Assembly: GCA_013423385.1 (NCBI GenBank)
Contig: BLZA01000011.1
Span: forward strand, 969,978 to 1,033,977
Source: Naganishia liquefaciens
Lineage: Eukaryota > Basidiomycota > Tremellomycetes > Filobasidiales > Filobasidiaceae
Direction: 5' to 3'
Length of the DNA stretch: 64,000 nt
The first letter of the stretch is position 1; every line of letters starts with the position of its first letter. The notes beneath the pieces were generated by a model that was not told where the DNA came from, searched no databases, and was given only the letters and a program-made list of their open reading frames with translations. Made by a program: the position numbers and the translations under genes. Of the stretch, positions 24,529 through 35,333 are shown piece by piece.

Positions 24529-27247
24529 TCATTTTGTAACGCTGCCCATCATCGACCTCCATTTCCGTTGAACGTCGATAGATTCGCGGAAGATCTTGTA
24601 CTTTGCATCGAGTAATCGTTGTTCGTAATTCGTGGCGGAAGGCATCACTGCCTTTCCGGAGGGCGTCATTTCGACCTGAAAATCTCATAGAATTAGCCGC
24701 CGTCTCCGCACCTTCTGCATTGCATACCATGATTTGCCAAAGAGCCTCCTTTGACTTGTTCGCAGACTCCTCTTGCTGCGCTTGGGTTTCGATGGGCTGA
24801 CCATTCCGTTCTTTCGTGACGTCGTGGGCATATCGTCCAAGCATGGCGCTTCCTGCCACCACTGCAGCTGAAGGAGCAGGTGGGATGATCACCTTGACAC
24901 CGCAAACAGAGGCCAGTAGACACATGAGCGGCATGTTTTTCGCTTGCGAACCTAGATCCGGGCAACAGGCGTGAGAATTTCGTTGTCAACACGGAACAAG
25001 GATGAAGACGGACCGCTCATATAAATCGCCTCGATCCGATGCCCTCTCGCGTGCATCTCGTCCAAAATATGGCGAGTCTGCAGCGCGATGGCCTTTGTAT
25101 TGCGTTGGATCGTCGTCGTCAGTTCAGGTTCTTTGCGCTACATTCGTACTCACCTCCAAAGTGACGTGGAATTTGATTGCCAGATCTCCCACACCGCTGT
25201 CTAGAGTAAGACCCATGATCATACCCCGCATTGTAGGATCCGCAAGCGGAGAGCGATTGCCTATTGACAGTCAGTTTCTCGATATTCCGACTTCCTCATC
25301 TGAATCTCACCATGCTAGAGAATAGAGAGGGGGAATCAGTCTTCGACCTCTGGGCTGACCGAGTCATTCCTCACTAGATCAGGATAGAAATGAACGTTCT
25401 TTGTCAATTCAGCTGTCCCCAGATGTCAGTGTTGCTATTCGCCGTCACGCTAGTTCCCATACTGGAGGTGGCGCATCCGCGTTCCTTCTTGAGCTCCTCC
25501 AGCTTGGTTTCGAGAACGTCAAACACGCTGGAGCCTTGCTTCCGAGCCATATCTTGTACTTTGTCGTAAGCCGGGTGTGTTTGCATAATGAAATCGATCA
25601 ACTGATTTTGAGCGAGCCATGAGTAATTAGCTATTGCTTGTCAGAGACAAGCATACCTGTCCTGTAGAAGATTGGCCGCCCTCATTCATCCAATAGTCAG
25701 GGAAAACAGCATGTCGATACGGACCCCAAACTCTGTTTGGCAAGAGGTTTGAGAAGAGGCTGTCGCAGGGGCTGAGCTGACTGACCCATTGACGAGGATG
25801 GCGTGATTGCTCTGTAAAGGTGTTTTTGAACTACATTTTTGCGGCGACCATATGCCCGAGGCAGCTTACCTGGACCAGATGACACGTAGAGGTGCCCGCC
25901 ACGGCAGCTAGTCGGCTGGTAGAATCAGCTAGCGTAGCCTTTTGTGCTGTGGCTTCTTCGTGTTCGTGACCCGCAGCGACGGTTCCAATCCAGCCAGCAT
26001 ATCTGAGACTCGCGAGTTCATTTCTCTAACTATTCGACACAAGTGGAAGACTCACGCATCAATGACAGCGCTACCCACAGGTGTACCCTCGACGAGACCG
26101 AAATCTTTGGCGGCTTCAGCGGTCAACCCTTGACCGACCGGCTGACCGGCGGTCAGAATCAAACCATTCTCGCCCGGTGTTCCGCCGATCTGGTCGTAGT
26201 TGCGCTGCACCAGTGACTCGAGTCCTAAACGCGGCGATCAGAAGGCGAAAAGCCAAGAGAACGGTATGTCTTACCAATTTTCTTCAAGAAGCTTGCACTC
26301 CATCCCTTGCTGATCTCCTCCATAGCATTTTCTGTTCCCGTATTCATATTGGTGCCGGGAGGGACATAGGAGAATTTACAGGCGAGAGAGCAGTTGGATC
26401 TGGCGGAGGATCCGGTCGCACGGTATGTGACTACGCAAAGACAGTCAGTCAAGGTAATTTGCTGCCGAACGAGAAAGATAACATACGGTAATCAGGCAGA
26501 CTGAAAATGGGATAATGCGTGAATGAGAATTTCCTGCACACCACCCTTCACTCGGCTTACTCGAAGAGGAAAACTTTGTCAAAGTCTGCAGGGGACATGT
26601 TGCGCTTCAACCATAGTGTCTTGGGAATCTCCATCTCCAGCTAAAGCGTTCTCTCGTGAGCAATGGCTTGAGTGATGGTACCATTGTGTACTTGCGCTCA
26701 TGACTCCGCCGACAAAATTCAAAACACCTTCTCCCGTCTTGTTGATCTCCTCAGCCTCCTTTTCAGCCCTGTGATCAGCCCACAGGATTACATTCCTGTC
26801 GCCCTCCTGTCCTAGACCTTCGCCTTTGGATACTGAGATTGGGTTGCCCTCCTTGTCGACTACGGCTAATGAGCACGTCGCATCGAAGGAGACGCCTTGG
26901 ACAGACTCTGGGGCGACGCCAGATTTTTCGAGCACACTCTTGCAGCACTTTGCCAAACATGACCAAATGTTCGAGGTTGATTGCTCAAAGACTCGGTGAT
27001 CCGAGTCATCGCGGTAGGTGATTGTATTTTCTGTTCGCGCAGCCGGCATATAAGCTTCAAGAAAATTCAAGCTCCCTGCAAGCCACTCTTACCCGTATGA
27101 TCAGCGAGGATCTTGCCATTACGATTCAGGATAGCGGCACGAGCTGATCCTGTTCCGCTACAACAACAACGGTTTGTCAATCTTTTGGCGAAACACTGAC
27201 ATCGGCACTTACACGTCGAAGCCGATGTAGTATTCGTGCTCGGACAT
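24529..27247 (-). CDS. FGGY-family carbohydrate kinase (YDR109C/FGGY type)
   Basis: Sugar kinase that phosphorylates a pentulose-type substrate with ATP in the cytosol (D-ribulose for the FGGY/YDR109C branch). Seventeen exons, minus strand: 27213-27247, 27093-27157, 26696-27030, 26561-26640, 26486-26499, 26275-26430, 26056-26224, 25870-26002, 25786-25811, 25657-25732, 25463-25601, 25375-25412, 25311-25314, 25154-25260, 25014-25092, 24728-24951, 24529-24675; 608 aa. Landmarks: YYIGFDVGTGSARAAILN phosphate-binding start, VQGVSFDATCSLAVVDKEGN, ILWADHRAEKEAEEINKTGE, MEIPKTLWLKRNMSP, AVAGTSTCHLVQ (FGGY ATPase signature), GVWGPYRHAVFPDYW, LHGNRSPLADPTMRG and MSGSQAKNMPLMCLLASVCG. The intron at 26641-26695 has a GC donor. 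Exons of 14 nt and 4 nt (25311-25314) are required to keep the conserved residues in frame. Confidence 0.92.
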
Positions 27248-27393
27248 TTCAGTGCTGGTCCTTGTGTAAAATGACGAAATGCTGTTTCCAATGGCTTGTG
27301 CTGAAGGATCTATCTTGTCGAGATGCAGAACTTGTTCTCAGAGTCTTGGTGCACTCGAGCGAATGCTCATCGGTCAGAATGGAGAATGGAGCT

Positions 27394-27738
27394 AGGAATT
27401 ATCACGGCGCCTTCTCCGCATATCCGGCGTCACGCACTCGGACCGAACCGGGACACCGGCAGCTAGACCGGATCGCCAGACTCGCGTACGTAACCTTACA
27501 GTTCGCCGTCGCCAGAATGCCATCGCAGGATCAGCTCTTTCGGCTGCTGCGAGCATACACGTCGTGGAGCGTATGTATAGGATCAAGGAGCTGGTCAAGG
27601 CGACGCCGGGGTTCGCCAGAGACAGGATGGATCTATATGGAACAGAACCGATGCCTTTTCGCGTTCTCCCTCGACCGGTCCAGCGGTCGAGCGAGGGCAA
27701 CGAGCTCAGCTCGGCGCTCATGGCAGTGGCATGAGACT
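27394..27738 (+). CDS. possible small unrecognised gene or exon
   Basis: A 115-codon open frame follows an AG acceptor-like site (GCTAG at 27391-27393) and ends at TGA 27738. It contains IAGSALSAAASIHVVERMYR, ELVKATPGFARDRMDLYG and EPMPFRVLPRPVQRSSEGNE. It has no start codon near its beginning, so a 5' exon would be needed between 27248 and 27390. The opposite strand is also open over 27392-27721, which weakens the case. I do not recognise a family. Confidence 0.25.
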
Positions 27739-28033
27739 AGAAGGCCTCGGCTTTGGTTTCACCTCTCCGGAAGATGAGCTTCAATAACACGCGCTTGATG
27801 GAGTGCTGACGGACTCCTCGTCGACAAGTTGCGACATCTTCGTCGCCATTCGAAAGGGCTCATCGGCGATGCCGGCGGCACGGGAGTCGGGAGCAGATAG
27901 ACTCACCCCGGCTTACGAATGAGACGCGACGGCGCGTCCATCGCGGTGACTACAAAGCGGCTTGTTGGGTGTTTGTTGTGATTTCTGTTTCAGGCTTTTC
28001 AGCGTTCTGTTCCTCGGAATTCGCGCGAGTGTG

Positions 28034-28043
28034 TAATATATAT
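28034..28043 (+). promoter_or_regulatory. TATA-like element of the PEBP-like gene
   Basis: TAATATATAT about 61 bp upstream of the ATG at 28104. The spacing allows a short 5' leader, as in a strongly expressed secreted protein gene. No experimental support. Confidence 0.4.
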
Positions 28044-28103
28044 CGCAGACATCCTCCTCACGGGTTGTCACCATCATAGACTTGACTCGTTGCTATATCC
28101 GTC

Positions 28104-29165
28104 ATGTTTGCCAAGTCCATCACTGCCGCTCTCGTCGCCACTCTCGGCCTCACCGCTCAGTCGGTCTTCGCGCAGGAGGCTACCGAGCTTCAACTCGCAG
28201 GCGTCAAGGCCAACTTTGAACGTACGCCTCCATGAAATCGCTATGTGCTGCTCACAACTGATCCATACTTCCCCCAGAGGCTCAACTTGTTCCCCAGTTT
28301 CTGCCCACCTTCAACCCTTCGGCGCTCTTGAACGTTTCCTTCTCGTCAAACGACAACGTCGAACCCGGAACCCCGCTCGCGGCTGACGCTGTCTCGAGCG
28401 CACCGACCCTGACCGTCGTCGGTGCATCCAATTTCTCCGCTTCGTTCGACAATGAGGACCAGAAGTTTACCGTCGCAATGGTCGACGCTGACATTGTTGG
28501 CACGGATGAATCCGGAAACCAGACGCGTCACTGGCTCGCCAATAACGTTGAGCTGAGCGGCGAAGAGGACGACGTTTATGGCCTCAACTTTACCACTGCT
28601 CCCATCACCAATTACGCCGGGCCTGGACCAGCCGAAGGTAGCGGTCCTCACCGTATGTTCTAGAAGCCGAGCATCTCCCTAGTCTTCCTGCTGACGCCGG
28701 GTGTTCTCGTTAGGATACGTCATTGTTCTGGTCTCCCAACCGTCAACCTTCACCGCTCCCGACTACCTGTCGCAGCCCAACACCCCGCTGGGCACCTTTA
28801 ATTTCCAAAACTACCTGTCTAGTACCGGCCTGGGCCCCATCGTTGCCGCAAACTACATCACCGTTGAGAACGGCGTCGCCACTGTCTCTGTCGCACCTAC
28901 CAGCTCCGTTCAAAGCTCCACACTCGCTGTAGCCTCTGCGACTTCTTCGGGCTCGAGCATGGCATCTTCCAGCGGCTCGGCAACGCGATCAGCCGCCTCG
29001 GGAGCCTCCAGCAGCGCTTCGCGAGCTGTTTCATCGGGAGCCTCGGCAGCCTCTTCGGCTGCAGCTTCTGCCTCGGCACCAGCGTCTGGCGCCCAGCATC
29101 TGCTCCCCGCGGGCATTGCTGGTCTGATGGGCGTTGCTGCCGTCATGGTTGGCTTGGCTTTGTAG
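28104..29165 (+). CDS. secreted GPI-anchored PEBP-like (phosphatidylethanolamine-binding) protein
   Basis: Exons 28104-28221, 28278-28652, 28714-29165; 314 aa. A signal peptide (MFAKSITAALVATLGLTAQS, then VFAQ) leads into a PEBP fold: KFTVAMVDADIVGTDESGNQ, then RHWLANNVEL, GPGPAEGSGPHRYVIVLVSQ and LGTFNFQNYL. These match the DPD-like, HWL and GP-x-GxGxHRY elements of the family. The C-terminal third is Ser/Ala-rich and ends in a hydrophobic tail (AGIAGLMGVAAVMVGLAL), typical of GPI attachment. So the protein is probably bound to the plasma membrane or wall. Fungal members are often abundant wall or lipid-binding proteins; the ligand cannot be told from sequence. Confidence 0.88.
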
Positions 29166-29420
29166 ATACCTGATTTCTTTTGGGTGGAAAATGGACATTC
29201 CGGATGTTCTGTTGGGACATGCTCTGATACCCACAGCCGACAATGAAAAAACCGACGTCATGTAGCTATATTTCATCATTGCATTGATCTGCTGCAGGTC
29301 GCAACCTCAAAGAACACATATTCCAAGACGCGAGCGCGCCTGCAGCCGCACCTGCACATCTGGCTCATAAGGGCATGGGAAAGAACAGCACACAACAAAT
29401 CGTCAAACAGGCGCACACGT

Positions 29421-31247
29421 CTACTTCTTATAGATACAAATGACATCTTCGTCCTCCAGGATATGATCCAACCCAACCTTCTGCCCTCTGGCATGCTTTG
29501 CCGATGATCCCCAAACGATCGCGTGTTTGAATTGCTTTGCGATTTCCTTGTGGATAGCTGCGGAAAGGTTCATGAGTCTCGAACGTTTGAAGGCTCAGGC
29601 AAGACGTACCGTTACAGAAATCCTCGACAGAGCACTTGCCACGACGAAGAACGACTGGTGCAGTATAGTCCGGAAGCTTTCCCTTCGGACGTGTGTAGCT
29701 GATTTGTGGCAGATCGATGAGCCCTCAGGCATGCGAGTGACATTTCGTCACTTACATGCGAACAAGGTTGAGATCTTCCCACATGCGTTCTGTCAGCTCA
29801 TCAACGTTGAGCCAGTTTTTGGAGCTGTTCAGGAAACGCGTATAAGGGGATCGGGTTGTATGCAAGCGAGCTGGAGACATACCTGATGGGGACTGAGTGA
29901 GGAATCTGTAAGGCGACAGGCATGTCAGCCAAGTTATCGACTCCAAACACATTTCAGATTCACCTTGTACAGCAAGTCGAGCTCCTCGATACTGATCGCA
30001 TCGATCTTGTTCAACACGAAGATAGCCGGGATGTAGACTCTGCACATGCGCCACAACGGTCAATGCAATTCCGAGGCGATCGTGTTAACGTGGTAGATGC
30101 TCTCACCGGTTGCCTTCAATCACATCAATCAGATCCTCTAATGTCGCATCCGGCTGATGGATGGCTACACTGGCACTTGAAAGCCTGTACTCCGACATGA
30201 CAGCCCGAATCTCATCTTGGTCAAGATTCGTAAGCGGGACCGTGTTCGTGACTTGGATCTGCGCAGCCGCGTATTAGACGCCAAGCGGAACGAGTTCTAA
30301 TGCCGGAACTTACACCGCCTTTTTCCCTCTTCTTGACAACAATGTTCGGAGGCTGCTTGTTCAGTCTGATACCAAAGCCTTCCAATTCGTTGGTCAAAAC
30401 CTTGAGATCGTTAAGCGGTTTCAAAACATCCAGGACGATAAAGATGAGGTTACATGTTCTTGCGACTAAATGATTCAACTTCAACGATGATGCTCTTGCG
30501 GCTTCTGCATCCTAGCACTCACCAGCAATGACCTGTTTACCACGACCTTTACCGTCTTTGGCACCCTCGATGATACCGGCTGTTGTGAATAGGCGCAAGG
30601 TTAGGTGGATATCGTTTCTGAAAGAATGTGAAAAACGCACGCAGATCGACAATCTGGATCTTGGCCCCGTTGTAATTGATTTCGCCGGCGATAGCTGTCA
30701 ACGTCGTAAATTCTATGCAAGTGGAACGAATATCTGGGTGAGTCGTCTGCTTCGCTAGGCAAGTCTCACTCGCAACTTACCGTAGGCCGCGGCTTCCGAA
30801 TGGATACCGCTAGAGCAGAGTGCTCGTATCAGCTAGCGCGCTCTGTCGGACTGTTCTTTAGCCACTCACGTCAATTTGGACATTAGGGTTGATTTACCCT
30901 AGATGACAGAGATAGCATCAGCAACAGTTTACAGATATGCCTCTTGTACAAGCTACTTACCACTGACGGGAACCCGACGAAACCAACGCTAGCCATACCC
31001 GTTTTCGCTACTTCGAAAGCCGGCAAGCTTGCACCTCCGCCACTTCCCCCTCGGGGTTCGATCAACTCTCTTCGCAATTTTGCAAGCTTGGCTTTGAGTT
31101 GACCCAAATGGTAACTATTGTTCAGGATCAAGGCAAGATGAGCTTACAAATAGAGCGATGGGCAGGACGGACTTACGAAGTGGCCTTGTTCTTCTGCGTC
31201 TTGGCCATCTCATCCTCAATCTGCTTGATTTTCTGAACGGTCGTCAT
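29421..31247 (-). CDS. RBG1: developmentally regulated GTP-binding protein 1 (Rbg1 type)
   Basis: DRG1/Rbg1 is an Obg-class GTPase that binds ribosomes with Tma46/DFRP1 and helps translation elongation. Thirteen exons, minus strand: 31177-31247, 30961-31114, 30870-30898, 30781-30809, 30641-30712, 30523-30579, 30314-30465, 30107-30258, 29964-30039, 29883-29905, 29756-29824, 29610-29698, 29421-29557; 369 aa, the normal DRG length. Start [21 protein letters not shown]1 is [16 protein letters not shown]2 [11 protein letters not shown]3 VDLPGIIEGA-like ([20 protein letters not shown]), G4 VLNKIDAI. The C-terminal TGS domain reads [20 protein letters not shown] and ends [10 protein letters not shown]. 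Several exons are short (23-29 nt). Divergent from URA3, 369 bp between starts. Confidence 0.94.
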
Positions 31248-31616
31248 ATTGGACTAGAAATCTCTGCTGAATGTGGCAAAAAGCCAATGAGCGTGATGCT
31301 TGGATTAAGCGATACTTGATCTAACGTCTTTCGCACTAGACGTTGTAGCGTTGTCGATAGCTCTTTGCATGGAAATCTTGGATGGAGCTGATGAGAACGG
31401 TCTCTGAACTTGAAGCGCCATCGGTGTCGTCTTTCTGTGGTCACGTGAGCGCGGATTCAGTTGGGAGAGCACTCTGCGCTGCTTCATCAAGTTCGTCCCG
31501 CTCGTCCACTTCGACGGCGCGAGCACTATGCAATTGCCTCATCGACCCGCGGCGATCACCCGTCTGTCTGCCTGCCTGCACTCGTATTAGAGGAGCCATC
31601 GAAGTCCGCGAGAACA
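31248..31616. promoter_or_regulatory. divergent promoter region DRG1 / URA3
   Basis: 369 bp between the two start codons. No clear TATA box or repeated operator was seen. Confidence 0.4.
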
Positions 31617-32607
31617 ATGGCCCACAGCACCAACAGCAGCGCGCATTCCCGGACCAAGGCTCATCTGTCCTTTACCGCTCGGATCCCGTACCAGAACAAT
31701 GTCGCTGCAAAAAGGCTGCTCGAGCTGATGGAGCGCAAACAATCAAACTTGTGTGTGAGCGTTGATGTAACGAAGGGACGGGATATGCTGGAGGTTGTGA
31801 GACGAGTGGGGAAGAGTTGCTGCATGATCAAGGCAAGCTTTGCTCCTCTCGTGCGACTTAAAGGATTCAAGTCTGATGTGTATCTGAATATAAGACCCAT
31901 ATCGATATTATTGAGGACTTCACTATGGATTTGGCTGATGAACTCGTCAAGCTGTCCAAGGAACTCGACTTTATGATCTTCGAGGATAGAAAGTTTGCCG
32001 ATATCGGTAAGCTTACCGTTATGTTTCTGCCATTCTTTATCAGCATGATTGACCATGCATACCGTCACCAGGAAATACCGTTCAGCTGCAATACTCTTCC
32101 GGTGTTCATAAAATCGCATCTTGGTCTGATATCACCAATGCCCACCCTATTCCAGGAGACGGCATCGTCACTGGCCTCGCCGCTGTCGGCAAGCCCCTGG
32201 ATCGAGGCCTTCTGCTTCTCGCCGAGATGTCTTCCAAGGGCAACTTGGCGACCGGTGAATACACGCGAACGACCGTCGAGATGGCACGTCGGCACCGATC
32301 AGAGGGATTTGTCTTTGGCTTCATCGCTCAAGGTCGAGTGCACGAGACTTATGCGCCATCTGACCCTGCCGCCGCAAACGCGGAAGACTTCTTGATTCTG
32401 AGTCCCGGTGTTGGACTTGATGTTAAGGGAGACAAGATGGGACAGCAATATCGAACACCGCACGAGGTTGTCTTCGACAGCGGGTGCGATGTGATCATCG
32501 TTGGCCGAGGCATCTACGGCAAGAACACCGAACAGGAGGTCAGGGATGAGGCGGAGAGGTATCGTGAGGGAGGCTGGAAGGCTTATCAGGCCAGGATTCA
32601 GGGATGA
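31617..32607 (+). CDS. URA3: orotidine 5'-phosphate decarboxylase
   Basis: Catalyses the last step of UMP synthesis (OMP to UMP and CO2) in the cytosol. Exons 31617-31832, 31895-32006, 32072-32607; 287 aa. The N-terminus reads [20 protein letters not shown]. The catalytic Lys-Asp array is [18 protein letters not shown], where [10 protein letters not shown] is the family signature. Then [58 protein letters not shown] and [11 protein letters not shown] complete the barrel. The first intron begins with GC (AAG|GCAAGC) rather than GT; no GT donor restores the frame there. Convergent with MPE1, 149 bp between stops. Single-exon URA3 is common in yeasts; three exons fit the intron-rich genome. Confidence 0.96.
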
Positions 32608-32756
32608 TCACGAAATAGGGAACCGCAGTGAAGACAGGCGAGATGAAGATTGTATGTATTATCCAATATGTCGCACATCGACGTCATTTGTCTCCGAAGC
32701 TGTCTCCGGTCATTATACAACTATCCGCTACGGTCTTCTTTCGATGATATCACCGG

Positions 32757-35333
32757 TCACTGCGTTTTCACTTGTTTGTATGCTCGCTCTTCACTCTGCA
32801 CCACCGAAACGTCACCCCTCGGGACCTCTGTTTCATCGACAGTTTCGTCATGCTTGCGCTTGCTGCTGGCCTTTTCGCCATTCTCAGCTTGCGGATTCGC
32901 AGTTTGCTTCTCCTTGGCCATGGCAGCCGGCTGTTTAGGCGGTGATCGATATGGGCGGTTATGTGTCTGTGACTGGGCCTGCGGCTGTAGTTGCTGTGTC
33001 CCGTTAGGAGTATTGCTACCGCTATTCATGTTATTCTGATTGAGATTTCCACCCATCATCATCATTGGGTTGCCACCCATCATCATCATCTGTTGCATTT
33101 GTTGCATAGCGGTATTTTGCATCTGAAGTTGCATCATCAATTGCATGCGCATCGGAGGCAGTAATTGAGGGTTCTGCAGAGCCATCATTGACTAAGTAGA
33201 CAAGGATCAGCTGGACAGTATGACTAATAAGCACCGAGCCTACCTGTGCAGCCTGCATTTGCAGAGCTTGATATTGCATCATCGGGTTCATCATCATGCC
33301 CATCATGTTCACAGCGTTCATATCGAAGTTGCCATTTACTGCAGCCATATCTGCGCCTGCCTGAGCGTCGTCACCCGTGATTTCTCCTGGTTCTGGTGTG
33401 CCCGCCTTCTCGACTTGCTCGTCGGCTGAAGGTGCCGAGGCAACCGGCGTAGACTGGAGAGAACAATCCTGTTCGTGAGTTGCACACCTCGTCACAACGG
33501 CTCGACTTCGACTTACTGCGGTCTCCGTGTGCTCTTCTTTACCTTCGACAGTCTCCCCTTTGGTTGTCTTCTCCTTATTCTCTGAGTCACTCTCCACGCT
33601 GTCACCGTTCGCCTCCTTGCTCTTCTCCAATTCGGATTTGACAAACGCTTCTACGCTTTGTCTGACCTCTTCATCAGGCTTCAGCTTGTCGAGTGAAGCG
33701 ATTTTGCTTTCACATTTCGGACACACAAAGTCCTGATCAAGAAGCGTAGTGTGGATGCATTCTTCACAGTACAAACTCTTGCAACAAGGCGTTCGTACAG
33801 CTTCCCGAAGTAATCTCGCACATATTGGACACGAAAGCGCACTGTCTGTTCCGGCATTCTCCCGCACGTCGGCTTCTGTCAATGCCTTCGGTTTGGTATG
33901 CTTTTTCCATGATTGCCTTATAGTCACATGCTTATCAGTTCCTGGAAGACCAACGCAATGAAGTTGTACTTACGTATCAGGCTGGACCATCACAAAGCTT
34001 CCATCAGCTGTGATCATCACACCAGCGTTGCCACCCTCGCCAGCAGCAGGTTGCTCAACCGTTTTGAGAAACGACCTGGGAATACCGGTGGTCCGCTTAA
34101 ATCTTGGTTTGTTCTCCCACTCTGGGTTCTCATTGGTCGGACATGCTTGAATCCAATGTCCTGCAAGGTGAACAGTCTCATGTCAACCCAAGACATTGTG
34201 TACATCGAAATCTGGACTGAACTTACCCTTCTGTCCACAACGGTAACAAATATAACCAGGGGGAGGGGGCTTTTCCGGATCTAGTAAGTAATTGTAGTTG
34301 GCGGTGCTCATTCCGCCCCGACCGGCCGCACCGCCCCGACCAGGCGCCCCTCCACGGAATCCGCCGCGCCCTCGGCCTGGGCCGTCGTAAGCGACTCGAG
34401 TTTGCCTGGATGATGATGGCAGAAGGGAAGCGGAGTGGAATGTCAGACTTTGCGCGCTTGATGAGGGTCATAGCGAAGCAGGCCGCCCTCGACAGAGACA
34501 GGTTGAATGCCGAGATATGGCATTCTGATGAGTCAAGAATCACCCGTCTCTCACGCCCAACCGAATTCACCGTTTGTCTCTCATACATATTATTGGTATC
34601 TCCATATATGACAAAAGGAGGGCATAGATACCATAGAAAAGAAGACCAATGACTCACTGTGCGAGTTGACTTTGTTCGTCCAACCACTGAGCATCCTGTT
34701 GCTGCAACATGGCGGCCAATCGAGCGTCCTCTTCCGCCGATCCTGTTGACACTGCTGGAGCCGCACTAAGAGGCGCTTGCACGCCCTTCGAGACGTAAGG
34801 TCAGTGAGAGAGGCAGTCAGACTCGCCTTTGTGGCAACTCACCTTGAGATCACTCTTGCCATCAAATCTCGCTGTCAGATGCTTGCCACCAGGCATGCCG
34901 GGCATCGAGAGTCCCTTCTTGGCCAGTAAGTCTGCCCTGCTGCCGGCTTCAACCCGCCTGTCAAGTAAATCATCGCGCCCGCCCAATGCTGCTGATGTAC
35001 CAGCGATATACTTTCCAGCGCTACCGCCTCTCGCTTTGTTGGCTGGCGGGAGCCGTCTTGCGATTAAGGATTTGGAACGGGGTACTTGATAATTGTCGTC
35101 TTTTAGTTCTGCAAGGCAAAAGCAATCTGAATGCAAGTTTCTAATGCGATCTACGGTCGCTTACCTTCTCCGGTAGCGGCATCGTATAACCCGAGGTCGA
35201 AATCCTTGCCACTGCCCATCTTGTTATTGAGCATGATTTCCTTTTTGATGTCAAAAACCGAGACATGAGTGCCGTCAAACGTCACCCGAGACTCGTTCTT
35301 TGACGACGCAAATTTGTAGTAAACGGAAGACAT
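32757..35333 (-). CDS. MPE1: cleavage and polyadenylation factor subunit Mpe1 (RBBP6 type)
   Basis: Mpe1 is part of CPF and is needed for pre-mRNA 3' cleavage and polyadenylation; its RING gives E3-like activity. Eight exons, minus strand: 35165-35333, 34843-35108, 34658-34785, 34227-34405, 33974-34160, 33517-33916, 33244-33468, 32757-33191; 662 aa. Domains: the ubiquitin-like DWNN domain (MSSVYYKFASSKNESRVTFD, then DNYQVPRSKSLIARRLPP); an RGG stretch; the CCHC zinc knuckle (GYICYRCGQKGHWIQACP); the RING (CPICARLLREAVRTPCC, YCEECI, CPKC); and a Met/Gln-rich, then Lys-rich tail (KRKHDE). Intron 3 is 252 nt (34406-34657), four times the local norm. Nothing coding was recognised in it. Confidence 0.93.
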
